Assembly: GCF_043555835.1 (NCBI RefSeq)
Contig: NZ_JBIGHV010000002.1
Span: 620,001-684,000 of the forward strand
Reading direction: 5' to 3'
From: Pelomonas parva
GTDB lineage: Bacteria; Pseudomonadota; Gammaproteobacteria; Burkholderiales; Burkholderiaceae_C
Length of the DNA stretch: 64,000 bases
Below, in pieces: positions 1 to 8,114 of this stretch (position 1 is its first letter; every line of letters starts with the position of its first letter). The position numbers and the translations under genes are program-made. Below the pieces are notes generated by a model. It saw only the letters and a list, made by a program, of their open reading frames with translations, had not been told where the DNA came from and did no database searches.

Positions 1-323
1 TAGCGGCTGGGGTAGATGTACTGCAGCACCTCCAGCGGCAATTGGTGCACCGGCACTTCATGAAGGTCGGCGGGCTGGTCCTGGCGGTGGGCCAACTCTA
101 CGGTGGCCTCGTAGCTGATCTCCAGCGGGCCCGGCAGCGCCTGCAGGCGCAGATGGCGGTTGCCGGTGCGGCTGTCGGTCTGCAGCTCGGACGGGATGTT
201 CTGGCTCAGCGTCAGGTTCTCGGACGAGACGCGCTGGCAGGGCGTGTAGGCCGGGTGGATGTTGAGGATGAAGTCAGCGCCGGGTGCAGACACTTCGTAC
301 TTCAGCTGCACTTGCAATTCCAT
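1..323 (-). CDS. Transglutaminase-like protein, N-terminal part (cut by window start)
   Basis: The first 107 residues of a protein running off the left edge, read from an ATG at 323. It begins MELQVQLKYE and carries the beta-rich pattern of the bacterial transglutaminase-like N-terminal region found before a transglutaminase core in COG1305 proteins, ending with a VLQYIYPSR stretch. The catalytic Cys-His-Asp core would lie outside the window and is not seen. The start codon is only 5 bases from the stop of the upstream zinc peptidase, so the two are probably co-transcribed. Family assignment rests on the N-terminal region alone. Confidence 0.6.
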   Translation of the reverse strand, partial: MELQVQLKYEVSAPGADFILNIHPAYTPCQRVSSENLTLSQNIPSELQTDSRTGNRHLRLQALPGPLEISYEATVELAHRQDQPADLHEVPVHQLPLEVLQYIYPSR

Positions 324-328
324 GCGGA

Positions 329-1462
329 TCATGCGGCGGTGCTTTCAATGGTTTGGGTGGCAATGGCGGCCTGCGGGGCGGGCCGTGGTGTGAAGTTCAT
401 CGGGTTGTCGCCGCGCACGCCGGCGCCGATCACGTCGTGGATGAAGGCGAGCTTGTCCAGCACGGCGTCTGGCATCGTGAACGGATAGCTGTCGCGCCCG
501 CCGAGGCTGCGCGACATGGCGTTGATGAACTGCGACACCGGCAGCCAGTGCCGGATGACCTTGGCCTGCACGTCGGTCGCGTCGGCGGCGATCACCTCGG
601 CCCGCACCGTGGTGCCGCCGGGCACCGCGTGGTCCAGCTGCAGGCCCCAGGAGGTGGCCGTCTCCAGCCCGTCCTGCAGGTGCATGTAGTGGGCCCAGCA
701 CTCCGCCCAGTCCTCCCAGGGGTGGGAGCTGGCATAGGCGCTGACGAAGCTTGTCTGCCAGTCGGCCTTGGGCGCGCTGTAGTGCTGCTTGAGCGCCTTG
801 CCGTAGTCGGCCCGCTCGTCGCCGAACATCTCGCGGAACTTGCCGATGTTGGGTGTGTCGCGGATGAGCCGGTCCCAGTAGTAGTGGCCGATTTCATGGC
901 GCAAGTGCCCCAGCAGCGTGCGGTAGGGCTCCCGCATCTGGGCACGCACGCGCTCGCGCTGGGCGTCGTCGGCCTCGGCGATGTTGAGCGTTATGAGGCC
1001 GTTGTCGTGGCCGGTCAGCACCTTCTTTTCGGGGTCGGTCTGTTCCATCAGCGCGAACGCGACGCCGTGCCGGGCGTCCTCGGCCTTGGACGGGAAGGGC
1101 AGGCGCCAGGACGCCAGGCTGTAGGCCAGCTGCCGCTTGGCGGCCTCGATGCTGCGCCAGTAGCCGTGGTTCTCGGCCTTGGCGAGCTGCGGGCGCACCT
1201 TGGTCGTGCGGCACGACAGGCACAGCGGCTCCGCCTCGCCCGCGCCGACCATCCAGTTGCAATGCACCGGCGCCACGTGGTTGGCGCAGCGCCGGAACGC
1301 CGCCGTGCCCGTCACGCGCAGCCAGTCGCCGCTTTCGTCCTCGTCGAACGAGCCGAGGGTCAGCTCCGCCGGGATGAAGCCCAGCCTGGCCTTGCAGACG
1401 TCGCAGGACGTGTTCTCGAAGAAGACGCGGGTTTGGCAGCGTTCGCAGCAGAAGGTTTTCAT
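329..1462 (-). CDS. Zinc-ribbon, putative zinc-binding metallopeptidase (COG4307-like)
   Basis: A 377-residue cytoplasmic-looking protein with no signal peptide. The N-terminus is a zinc ribbon (C6-x2-C9 and C20-x2-C23), followed by a second Cys/His-rich patch around residues 59-84. A zincin signature HEIGH lies at 189-193, with an acidic FGDERADY segment about 25 residues later that could supply the third ligand. This matches the putative zinc-binding metallopeptidase family, which commonly neighbours transglutaminase-like genes in Proteobacteria. Substrate is unknown. It is the first gene of a leftward operon with the transglutaminase-like gene at 1-323. The start chosen gives the intact zinc ribbon at the very N-terminus. 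Confidence 0.85.
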   Translation of the reverse strand: MKTFCCERCQTRVFFENTSCDVCKARLGFIPAELTLGSFDEDESGDWLRVTGTAAFRRCANHVAPVHCNWMVGAGEAEPLCLSCRTTKVRPQLAKAENHGYWRSIEAAKRQLAYSLASWRLPFPSKAEDARHGVAFALMEQTDPEKKVLTGHDNGLITLNIAEADDAQRERVRAQMREPYRTLLGHLRHEIGHYYWDRLIRDTPNIGKFREMFGDERADYGKALKQHYSAPKADWQTSFVSAYASSHPWEDWAECWAHYMHLQDGLETATSWGLQLDHAVPGGTTVRAEVIAADATDVQAKVIRHWLPVSQFINAMSRSLGGRDSYPFTMPDAVLDKLAFIHDVIGAGVRGDNPMNFTPRPAPQAAIATQTIESTAA

Positions 1463-1626
1463 GGCGTTGGAGATGGATGGCCAGCAGGCGTGGCTTATCT
1501 TGACCGGCTGCCGGTTGCGGCGGTGTAGGCGAACCGAGCTTCCTGTGCTCGGCCGCAGAGAAAAATGAGATTCAGGCCCCAGGTAAACCCGTTTCGGGCG
1601 ACATTCGGGGCCTGCCTAGAATTTGT

Positions 1627-1635
1627 TGCATCGCA
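1627..1635. promoter_or_regulatory. Candidate PhaR autoregulatory dyad TGC-N3-GCA
   Basis: The short dyad TGCATCGCA lies 15 bases upstream of the phaR start, between a possible -10 (TAGAAT, 1617-1622) and the ribosome binding site AGGAG. PhaR proteins are known to recognise TGC/GCA-type dyads and to repress their own gene. The site is short, so chance occurrence is possible. Confidence 0.3.
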
Positions 1636-1650
1636 CCAGGAGACACCCGC

Positions 1651-2184
1651 ATGGCGACTGCCCGCAAAAAGCCGGCATCCACGACCGAGAAAACCACCGG
1701 CCCCGACATCAACCCGGGCGTGCGCATTCTCAAGAAGTACCCCAACCGCCGCCTCTACGACACGCAGACCAGCAGCTACATCACGCTGGCCGACGTGAAG
1801 GCCATGGTGCTGGACGGCACCGCCTTCGAGGTGCACGACGCCAAGAGCAACGAGGACCTGACGCGCGCCATCCTGCTGCAGATCATCCTGGAGGAGGAGA
1901 CCGGCGGCGTGCCGATGTTCTCGGCCAACTCGCTGGCGCAGATCATCCGCCTGTACGGCCATGCGATGCAGGGCGTCATGGGCGGGCTGCTGGAGCGCCA
2001 GATGCAGGCCTTCACCGACATGCAGCAGCGCTTCACCGAGCAGACGCCGGGCATGCCCTTCACGCCCGAGGCCTGGACGGGCCTGATGGGCGGCTATGCC
2101 GAGCAGTCCAAGACGCTGATGAACCAGTGGCAGGAACAGCTGAAATCGGCGGGTGCGCTGTTCCCGTTCGTGCCGAAAAAGTAA
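1651..2184 (+). CDS. phaR: Polyhydroxyalkanoate synthesis repressor PhaR
   Basis: A 177-residue regulator. Residues about 24-85 (RILKKYPNRRLYDTQTSSYI and the following ITLADVKAM segment) form the PhaR/PhbF DNA-binding N-terminal domain. Residues about 85-135 (EDLTRAILLQIILEEE, LAQIIRLYGHAMQG) form the PHB-accumulation regulatory helices, and the C-terminus is phasin-like and amphipathic. PhaR senses nascent PHB granules and represses phasin and its own gene. An AGGAG Shine-Dalgarno precedes the ATG. It implies that the organism makes PHA. No phaC, phaA or phaB is in the window. Confidence 0.95.
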   Translation: MATARKKPASTTEKTTGPDINPGVRILKKYPNRRLYDTQTSSYITLADVKAMVLDGTAFEVHDAKSNEDLTRAILLQIILEEETGGVPMFSANSLAQIIRLYGHAMQGVMGGLLERQMQAFTDMQQRFTEQTPGMPFTPEAWTGLMGGYAEQSKTLMNQWQEQLKSAGALFPFVPKK

Positions 2185-2195
2185 GGTCCGCGCCA

Positions 2196-2217
2196 CATCG
2201 CCGAAAATGCGGCGATG
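2196..2217 (+). promoter_or_regulatory. Hairpin enclosing the rimO start codon
   Basis: CATCGCCG (2196-2203), loop AAAATG, CGGCGATG (2210-2217): a perfect 8-bp stem whose 3' arm ends with the rimO ATG (2215-2217). There is no U-tract, so it is a poor terminator. No Shine-Dalgarno precedes the ATG. It may tune rimO translation or attenuate phaR read-through. Confidence 0.4.
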
Positions 2218-3597
2218 AATGCATCGACCACCTCCGTCCCGAAGATCGGTTTCGTATCGCTCGGCTGCCCCAAGGCGCTGACCGACAGCGAGCTGATCCT
2301 CACCCAGCTCCGCGCCGAGGGCTACGAGACCTCCAAGACCTTTGCCGGCGCCGACCTGGTGATCGTCAACACCTGCGGTTTCATCGACGACGCCGTCAAG
2401 GAGAGCCTGGACACCATCGGCGAGGCCCTGGCCAAGAACGGCAAGGTCATCGTCACGGGCTGCCTGGGCGCCAAGGCAGGTGCTGCCAGCAGCGATGCCG
2501 GCAGCCTGGTGCGGGAGATGCACCCCAGCGTGCTGGCCGTGACCGGCCCGCATGCCACGCAGGAGGTCATGGACGCGGTGCACACGCACGTGCCCAAGCC
2601 CCACGACCCCTTCGTCGACCTGGTGCCCAGCTACGGCGTCAAGCTCACGCCCAAGCACTACGCCTACCTGAAGATCAGCGAGGGCTGCAACCACCGCTGT
2701 TCGTTCTGCATCATCCCCAGCATGCGCGGCGACCTGGTGTCCCGCCCCATCGGCGACGTGCTGAACGAGGCACGCGCGCTGTTCGAGAGCGGCGTGAAGG
2801 AGTTGCTGGTCATCAGCCAGGACACCTCGGCCTACGGCGTGGACGTGAAGTACCGCATGGGCTTCTGGGACGGCAAGCCGGTCAAGACCCGCATGCTGGA
2901 CCTCGTCGCCCAGCTCGGCGAGATCGCCAAGCCGTTCGGCGCCTGGGTGCGGCTGCACTACGTCTACCCCTATCCGCATGTGGACGAAGTGCTGCCGATG
3001 ATGGCCGAGGGCCTGGTGCTGCCCTACCTGGACGTGCCCTTCCAGCATTCCCACCCCGATGTGCTCAAGCGCATGAAGCGCCCGGCCAACGGCGAGAAGA
3101 ACATGGAGCGCATCCTGCGCTGGCGCGAGGCCTGCCCGGAGCTGGTCATCCGCTCGACCTTCATCGCCGGCTTCCCCGGCGAGACCGAGGCCGAGTTCCA
3201 GCATCTGCTGGACTTCATGCAGGAAGCGCGCATCGACCGCGCGGGCTGCTTCGCCTACTCGCCCGTCGAGGGTGCCAGCGCCAACGACATCGAAGGCGCG
3301 CTGCCCACCGAGGTCCGCGAGGAACGCCGAGCGCGCTTCATGGCGGTGGCCGAACAGGTGTCCACGGCCAAGCTGCAGGCCCGTGTCGGCCAGACGCTGC
3401 AGGTGCTGGTCGACTCCGCCCCAGGCCTGGGCCGCAAGGGCGGCGTGGGTCGCTCCTATGCCGACGCGCCCGAGATCGACGGCACCGTCAAGATCCTGCC
3501 GCCCGAGAAGGCCAGCAAGACGATGAAGGTGGGCGACTTCGTGCGCGCCCGCGTCGTGGCCGCTGATGGGCACGACCTGGTCGCCACGCTCGTATGA
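2215..3597 (+). CDS. rimO: Ribosomal protein S12 methylthiotransferase RimO
   Basis: A 460-residue radical-SAM enzyme that adds a methylthio group to an aspartate of ribosomal protein S12. The N-terminal UPF0004 domain supplies auxiliary cluster cysteines C18, C54 and C83. The radical-SAM triad is C158, C162, C165 (GCNHRCSFC). A C-terminal TRAM domain covers about residues 385-460. The length is normal for RimO. The start is supported by alignment of the PKIGFVSLGCPK segment to the family N-terminus although no ribosome binding site is visible and the ATG lies in a hairpin. The stop overlaps the next gene by 4 bases (ATGA), indicating translational coupling. Confidence 0.96.
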   Translation: MNASTTSVPKIGFVSLGCPKALTDSELILTQLRAEGYETSKTFAGADLVIVNTCGFIDDAVKESLDTIGEALAKNGKVIVTGCLGAKAGAASSDAGSLVREMHPSVLAVTGPHATQEVMDAVHTHVPKPHDPFVDLVPSYGVKLTPKHYAYLKISEGCNHRCSFCIIPSMRGDLVSRPIGDVLNEARALFESGVKELLVISQDTSAYGVDVKYRMGFWDGKPVKTRMLDLVAQLGEIAKPFGAWVRLHYVYPYPHVDEVLPMMAEGLVLPYLDVPFQHSHPDVLKRMKRPANGEKNMERILRWREACPELVIRSTFIAGFPGETEAEFQHLLDFMQEARIDRAGCFAYSPVEGASANDIEGALPTEVREERRARFMAVAEQVSTAKLQARVGQTLQVLVDSAPGLGRKGGVGRSYADAPEIDGTVKILPPEKASKTMKVGDFVRARVVAADGHDLVATLV

Positions 3598-4778
3598 CCC
3601 GGGGGCCTGCTACCGAGCTGATCCACCACCCCTACCGTGCGCCGGAAGGCTGGGACGCGATACCGGTGCCCGTGGCCAAGGCATCGACCGTGTTGTTCAA
3701 GGACACGGCCGACCTGCACAGGCCCCGCCCGCGCGACGGCCTGAGCTACCGCTATGGCCTGCATGGCACGCCCACCAGCTACACGCTGGCCGCGCGCATC
3801 GCCACGCTGGAGCATGCCGAGCACTGCCTGCTGGTGCCCAGCGGCCTCGCGGCCGTGACGCTGCCGTCGCTGGCCGTGCTGCGCCCGGGCGATGAGGTGC
3901 TGGTGCCGGACAACGTCTACGGACAGAACCGTTATCTGACCGAGTCCTGGCTGCCGCAGTGGGGCGTTACGCATCGCTTCTACGACCCGCTGACGGTGCC
4001 CGAGATGCGCGACAACACCAAGCTGGTCTGGCTGGAAGCGGCAGGCTCCATCACGCTGGAGTTCCCGGACCTGCTCGGCACGCTGGCCGCCTGCCGCGCG
4101 CGAGGCATCACGACGGCGCTGGACAACACCTGGGGCGCGGGCCTGGCCTTCAACGGCTTCGAGCCGGCGCCGCAGACCCACCCGGGCCTGGGCGCCGACA
4201 TCGTCATGCAGGCGCTGACCAAATACCCCAGCGGCGGCGCCGACGTGCTGATGGGCTCGGTCTGCACTCGTGACCGCCGGCTGCACGACAAGCTCAACCA
4301 CGCGCACGAGCATCTGGGCTACGGCCTGGGCCAGAACGACGTGGAGCTGGTGCTGCGCGGCCTGCCGACGATGCCGCTGCGCTACGAGGCGCAGGACCGC
4401 GTGACGCGCGAACTGGCGGGCTGGATGGCCGGGCGACCTGAAGTGGCGCGCGTCTTCCATCCAGCGCTGCCGGACTCGCCCGGTCATGAAAACTGGCTGG
4501 CCGTGGGCGGTGTGGGTGCGGCCTGCCTGTTCTCAGCTGTCTTCAAGCCCGAGTACAGCGCAGCCCAGGTGGATGCCTTCGTCGATGCGCTGCAGCTCTT
4601 CGGTATCGGCTATTCCTGGGCCGGCCCGATGAGCCTGGCCGTGCCCTACGACATGAGCCGCAGCCGCGACCTGCCGCTGCCGTTCAATGGCGGCACGCTG
4701 GTGCGGTTTGCAATTGGTCTGGAGGACGGTGCCGACCTGAAAGCCGACCTCGAACAAGCGCTGTCAGCTCTTGTTTGA
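3594..4778 (+). CDS. metC: Cystathionine beta-lyase-type PLP enzyme
   Basis: A 394-residue Cys/Met-metabolism PLP-dependent enzyme. The PLP lysine is K210 in LTKYPSGGADVLMGS. Other family signatures are the YGLHGTPTSYTLAARIATLE segment (about 54-73), the LVPSGLAAV phosphate-binding turn (80-88) and the DNTWGAGL motif (177-184). It fits the proteobacterial cystathionine beta-lyase MetC branch (cystathionine to homocysteine, pyruvate and ammonia), though side activity as an L-cysteine desulfhydrase is common in the family. It is coupled to rimO by an ATGA overlap, and its 3' end overlaps convergent smpB by 15 bases. Confidence 0.88.
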   Translation: MTRGPATELIHHPYRAPEGWDAIPVPVAKASTVLFKDTADLHRPRPRDGLSYRYGLHGTPTSYTLAARIATLEHAEHCLLVPSGLAAVTLPSLAVLRPGDEVLVPDNVYGQNRYLTESWLPQWGVTHRFYDPLTVPEMRDNTKLVWLEAAGSITLEFPDLLGTLAACRARGITTALDNTWGAGLAFNGFEPAPQTHPGLGADIVMQALTKYPSGGADVLMGSVCTRDRRLHDKLNHAHEHLGYGLGQNDVELVLRGLPTMPLRYEAQDRVTRELAGWMAGRPEVARVFHPALPDSPGHENWLAVGGVGAACLFSAVFKPEYSAAQVDAFVDALQLFGIGYSWAGPMSLAVPYDMSRSRDLPLPFNGGTLVRFAIGLEDGADLKADLEQALSALV

Positions 4779-5222
4779 CACCTTGTGGCGCATCAGCTGG
4801 CCCCGCTCTCGTTCCCAGTCCCGCTGTTTCTCGGTATTGCGCTTGTCGTGCTCGGCCTTGCCCTTGGCCAGCGCGATGTCGGCCTTCACGCGGCCGCCCT
4901 TGTAGTGCAGGTTCAGCGGCACGAGCGTGAAGCCGCGCTGCTCGACCTTGCCCACCAGCCGCTTGATCTCGGCCTTGTGCATCAGCAGCTTCTTGGTGCG
5001 GTCCGCCTCGGGCGACACATGGGTGGACGCGCTGCGCAGCGCGTTGATCCGGCAGCCGATCAGGAACAGCTCGCCGTTCTTGATCAGCACATAGCCGTCG
5101 GTCAGCTGCACCTGGCCCGCGCGGATGGCCTTGATCTCCCAGCCGGACAGCACCACCCCGGCCTCGAACTGTTCCTCGATGTGGTAGTCGTAACGGGCGC
5201 GGCGGTTCTCGGCGATGGACAT
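4764..5222 (-). CDS. smpB: SsrA-binding protein SmpB
   Basis: A 152-residue tmRNA-binding protein of trans-translation. It shows the family pattern: start MSIAENRRARYDYHIEE, the oligonucleotide-binding barrel with GWEIKAIRAGQVQL and LIGCRINAL, KAEIKRLVGKVEQRGFTLVPL, and the basic C-terminal tail AEHDKRNTEKQRDWERERGQ. I chose the ATG at 5222 rather than the one ten codons upstream because homologues begin at the ENRRARYDY segment. It is divergent from ratA, the usual arrangement in Burkholderiales. The last 15 bases overlap the metC 3' end on the other strand. Confidence 0.95.
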   Translation of the reverse strand: MSIAENRRARYDYHIEEQFEAGVVLSGWEIKAIRAGQVQLTDGYVLIKNGELFLIGCRINALRSASTHVSPEADRTKKLLMHKAEIKRLVGKVEQRGFTLVPLNLHYKGGRVKADIALAKGKAEHDKRNTEKQRDWERERGQLMRHKVSNKS

Positions 5223-5269
5223 GGGGACGCAAATGGGGGCGATGCCCCTCAATACAATTTGTCCATTCT

Positions 5270-5731
5270 ATGAAGCAGGTCAAAAAGTCCGTTCTGCTCT
5301 GGTACACGCCGCGCGAGATGTACGAGCTGGTCACCGCCGTGGAGCGCTATCCCGAGTTCCTGCCCTGGTGCAACAAGGTCGACGTGCTGGCGCGCGAGGG
5401 CGATGCCGTCACGGCCCGGCTGCACCTGGCCTACGCCGGCGTGCGCCATGCGTTCACGACGCGCAACCGCAACGATGAGGCCGAGCTGAGCGTCGACATG
5501 GAACTGGTCGATGGCCCCTTCTCGCATCTGGACGGGCTGTGGCAGTTCCTGCCGCTGAACAAGCCCGGCACCGAGGGCGAGCCCACCGCCTGCAAGATCG
5601 TCTTCGACCTGAAGTACGCCTTCAACAGCGGCGCTCTGGAGGCGGTGGTCAGCCCGGTGTTCGACCGCATCGCCAACACCTTCGTCGACGGCTTCGTGCA
5701 GCGCGCGGAAAGCCTCTACGGTGCGCGTTGA
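5270..5731 (+). CDS. ratA: RatA/COQ10-type START-domain protein
   Basis: A 153-residue polyketide cyclase/START (SRPBCC) domain protein. It opens with MKQVKKSVLLWYTPREMYELVTAVERYPEF, typical of the RatA/YfjG family, and ends with the amphipathic helix PVFDRIANTFVDGFVQRAE. Homologues are described either as a ribosome-association toxin (RatA in E. coli) or as a COQ10-like ubiquinone-binding protein. The sequence does not settle which role applies. It is divergent from smpB and overlaps rnfH (ratB) by 11 bases, the conserved smpB/ratA/ratB cluster. Confidence 0.9.
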   Translation: MKQVKKSVLLWYTPREMYELVTAVERYPEFLPWCNKVDVLAREGDAVTARLHLAYAGVRHAFTTRNRNDEAELSVDMELVDGPFSHLDGLWQFLPLNKPGTEGEPTACKIVFDLKYAFNSGALEAVVSPVFDRIANTFVDGFVQRAESLYGAR

Positions 5732-6023
5732 GCTGGTCTGGAGCCCTCAGGCCGGCGATGTGCGGCAGCGCTGGCTGGAGGTGGAGGAGGGCGCCACGAT
5801 TGAATCGGCGCTGCGTGGCTGCGCCGACTTTGATCTCGATCTCGACCAGTTCCGCATCGGCATCTGGGGCCGCGTGCGGCCGCTGGAAACAGCGCTGCGC
5901 GAGCGCGACCGCATCGAGGTCTATCGGCCGCTGACTGTCGATCCGATGGAGGCGCGGCGGCTGCGCTATGCCAAGCGCGGCGAGCGCATCGTGTCGCGCC
6001 ACCGGCCCAAGGCGGGCGGCTGA
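5721..6023 (+). CDS. rnfH: RnfH family Ub-like protein (RatB)
   Basis: A 100-residue RnfH-family ubiquitin-fold protein. Signatures are RVELVWSPQAGDVRQRWLEV at the N-terminus, the FRIGIWGRVRPLETALRERD core and the conserved IEVYRPLTVDPMEARRLRYAKR end. It starts with GTG at 5721, inside the last codons of ratA, so translation is probably coupled. Its biochemical role is unclear; it is named from its association with Rnf clusters but is most often found next to ratA, as here. Confidence 0.9.
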   Translation: MRVELVWSPQAGDVRQRWLEVEEGATIESALRGCADFDLDLDQFRIGIWGRVRPLETALRERDRIEVYRPLTVDPMEARRLRYAKRGERIVSRHRPKAGG

Positions 6024-6030
6024 ACAGCCC

Positions 6031-6528
6031 CTACTTGCACTCGCTGGTGATCAAGTTGCGGGCGCGCTCGACTTCGGCCTGGCGCTGCACATCGTCCATG
6101 AAGACGCGCTCACCCTGCTCGTTGGTGCGTGTGATGCGGATGCCGCTCTGCAGGTCGCGCAGGTTGCCCTGAGCGCGGGTGCAGTTCTCGCGCCGCTGTT
6201 CGGCGACGCGGCGCGCCTCTTCCTTCTGCTTGGCGGCGTCGCGCTCCTGCTCCTGCTTCTGGCGCGCAGCTTCCTGGCCCGGCGCGCTGGCGGCCGGCCG
6301 GGGTGCGGGGGCTGACGCCGCGCTGGCGGGCTGGCCGGCGGGCACGATGCCGACGATGCGAGAAGGGGCGGCGGGGCGCTGCAGGATGTCCTTGTCCGGC
6401 GTGCCGGTCGGGGGCGGTCGGTCGCTGTATTGCACGTTGCCCTTGGCATCCTTCCACTTCCACTGGGCCTGGGCGGACGCGGCCAGGACCAGGCCGATCA
6501 AGATAAGCATGAGGGGCTTGCGACGCAT
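6031..6528 (-). CDS. DUF4124 domain-containing exported protein
   Basis: A 165-residue protein with a Sec signal peptide (MRRKPLMLILIGLVLAASAQAQ) followed directly by the DUF4124 motif WKWKDAKGNVQYSDRPPP. A proline/alanine-rich linker (about 60-95) and a highly charged helical region (QKQEQERDAAKQKEEARRVAEQ, split here by reading only) precede a C-terminal segment with two cysteines. It is probably periplasmic; the function is unknown. It is convergent with rnfH and divergent from guaB, and orthologues occupy this same place in many Burkholderiales. The ATG at 6528 gives the intact signal peptide. Confidence 0.85.
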   Translation of the reverse strand: MRRKPLMLILIGLVLAASAQAQWKWKDAKGNVQYSDRPPPTGTPDKDILQRPAAPSRIVGIVPAGQPASAASAPAPRPAASAPGQEAARQKQEQERDAAKQKEEARRVAEQRRENCTRAQGNLRDLQSGIRITRTNEQGERVFMDDVQRQAEVERARNLITSECK

Positions 6529-6556
6529 GCGGTCAGTGTAGCCCTGAGGCCCTCCG

Positions 6557-6562
6557 TATAAT
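6557..6562 (+). promoter_or_regulatory. guaB promoter -10 element
   Basis: A consensus TATAAT 27 bases before the guaB ATG, in the gap between divergent DUF4124 and guaB genes. No strong -35 is seen at the 16-18 base spacing. A GGAG Shine-Dalgarno follows at about 6576. Confidence 0.5.
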
Positions 6563-6588
6563 GCCGCTTTGCGACTGGAGCTTTCCTC

Positions 6589-8058
6589 ATGCGCCTTCTC
6601 GGCAAAGCGCTCACCTTCGACGACGTTCTGTTGGTGCCAGCGTTCTCCCAGGTGTTGCCCCGTGACACCAGCCTTGCGACCCGCCTGTCGCGCAACATCC
6701 CCCTGAATCTGCCGCTGGTGTCCGCCGCGATGGACACCGTGACCGAGGCCCGCCTGGCGATCGCGATCGCGCAGGAAGGTGGCATCGGCATCGTGCACAA
6801 GAACCTCAGCGCCGAGGCGCAGGCACGTGAAGTTGCCCGCGTCAAGCGCTACGAGAGCGGCGTCGTCCGCGAGCCGCTGACCGTCGGCCCCAACACCACG
6901 GTGCGCGAGGCCGTGGAGCTGACCCGCCAGCACGGCTTCTCGGGCTTCCCGGTCGTCGAAGGCAAGCGCGTCATCGGCATCGTCACCGGCCGCGACCTGC
7001 GTTTCGAGACCCGCATGGATGCCCGCGTCAGCGAGATCATGACGCCGGCCGAGCGGCTCATCACCGTCAAGGATGGCGCGTCCACCGACGAAGCCAAGGC
7101 GCTGATGCACAAGCACAAGCTGGAGCGCGTCGTCGTCGTCAATGACGCCTTCGAGCTGCGCGGCCTGATGACCACCAAGGACATCACCAAGCAGACCAGC
7201 TTCCCCAATGCCGCGCGTGACGCCCAGGGCAAGCTGCGCGTCGGCGCGGCGGTCGGCTTCGGCGACGACACCGAGCAGCGCGTGGAACTGCTGGTGCGGG
7301 CTGGCGTCGACGCCCTCATCGTCGACACGGCTCACGGCCACAGTGCTGGCGTGCTGGAGCGCGTGCGCTGGGTCAAGAGCCAGTACCCGAACGTCGACGT
7401 CATCGGCGGCAACATCGCCACCGGCGCCGCAGCGCTGGCGCTGGTGGAAGCTGGCGCGGATGGCGTCAAGGTCGGCATCGGCCCCGGCTCCATCTGCACG
7501 ACCCGCATCGTCGCCGGCGTCGGCGTGCCGCAGATCACGGCCATCGACAACGTCGTCACGGCGCTCAAGGGCACCGGCGTGCCGGTCATCGCCGATGGCG
7601 GCGTTCGCTACTCCGGTGACCTGGCCAAGGCCATCGCTGCCGGCGCCGACTGCGTGATGATGGGCGGCGCCTTCGCCGGCACCGAAGAAGCCCCGGGCGA
7701 GGTCATCCTCTACCAGGGCCGCACTTTCAAGAGCTACCGCGGCATGGGGTCCATGGGCGCGATGGCCAAGGGCAGCGCGGACCGCTACTTCCAGGACACG
7801 TCCGCCAACAACCCGAACACGTCCAAGCTGGTGCCCGAAGGCATCGAGGGCCAGGTGCCTTACAAGGGCTCGGTCGTGCAGGTCATTTTCCAGATGGCCG
7901 GTGGCCTGAAGGCGTCCATGCACTACTGCGGCTGCGGGTCAATTGAAGACATGCAGAACCGGGCAGAGTTCGTCGAGATCACGACGGCCGGCATGCGCGA
8001 GAGCCATGTCCACGACGTGCAGATCACCAAGGAAGCACCGAACTACCGCAGCGAGTGA
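6589..8058 (+). CDS. guaB: Inosine-5'-monophosphate dehydrogenase
   Basis: A 489-residue IMPDH that oxidises IMP to XMP with NAD+, the committed step to guanine nucleotides. It starts MRLLGKALTFDDVLLVPAFS, has two CBS domains at about 95-205 (regulatory Bateman module), the catalytic loop GIGPGSICTTR with C303, and the flap segment YRGMGSMGAM. Length and motifs are normal. It is followed by a strong intrinsic terminator, so guaB is probably transcribed alone, with guaA lying one gene further on. Confidence 0.98.
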   Translation: MRLLGKALTFDDVLLVPAFSQVLPRDTSLATRLSRNIPLNLPLVSAAMDTVTEARLAIAIAQEGGIGIVHKNLSAEAQAREVARVKRYESGVVREPLTVGPNTTVREAVELTRQHGFSGFPVVEGKRVIGIVTGRDLRFETRMDARVSEIMTPAERLITVKDGASTDEAKALMHKHKLERVVVVNDAFELRGLMTTKDITKQTSFPNAARDAQGKLRVGAAVGFGDDTEQRVELLVRAGVDALIVDTAHGHSAGVLERVRWVKSQYPNVDVIGGNIATGAAALALVEAGADGVKVGIGPGSICTTRIVAGVGVPQITAIDNVVTALKGTGVPVIADGGVRYSGDLAKAIAAGADCVMMGGAFAGTEEAPGEVILYQGRTFKSYRGMGSMGAMAKGSADRYFQDTSANNPNTSKLVPEGIEGQVPYKGSVVQVIFQMAGGLKASMHYCGCGSIEDMQNRAEFVEITTAGMRESHVHDVQITKEAPNYRSE

Positions 8059-8071
8059 GCTGCTGACAGCC

Positions 8072-8106
8072 AAACGGGGCGATGCCAATCGCCCCGTTTC
8101 TCTTTT
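8072..8106 (+). terminator. Rho-independent terminator of guaB
   Basis: A perfect 12-bp stem, AAACGGGGCGAT (8072-8083) and ATCGCCCCGTTT (8088-8099), with tetraloop GCCA, followed by CTCTTTT. It begins 13 bases after the guaB stop and ends just before the next gene's Shine-Dalgarno. Confidence 0.9.
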
Positions 8107-8114
8107 CAGGAACG

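Noticed and set aside
1495..3573. Long minus-strand open frame of 692 codons opposite phaR and rimO
   Set aside because: Composition is a low-complexity His/Gly/Leu mix with no domain, and it is fully antisense to two well-recognised genes; typical of high-GC shadow frames.
6031..7923. 630-codon minus-strand frame extending the DUF4124 gene across guaB
   Set aside because: Only the last 165 residues, starting at 6528 with a signal peptide, resemble a real protein; the rest is antisense to guaB.
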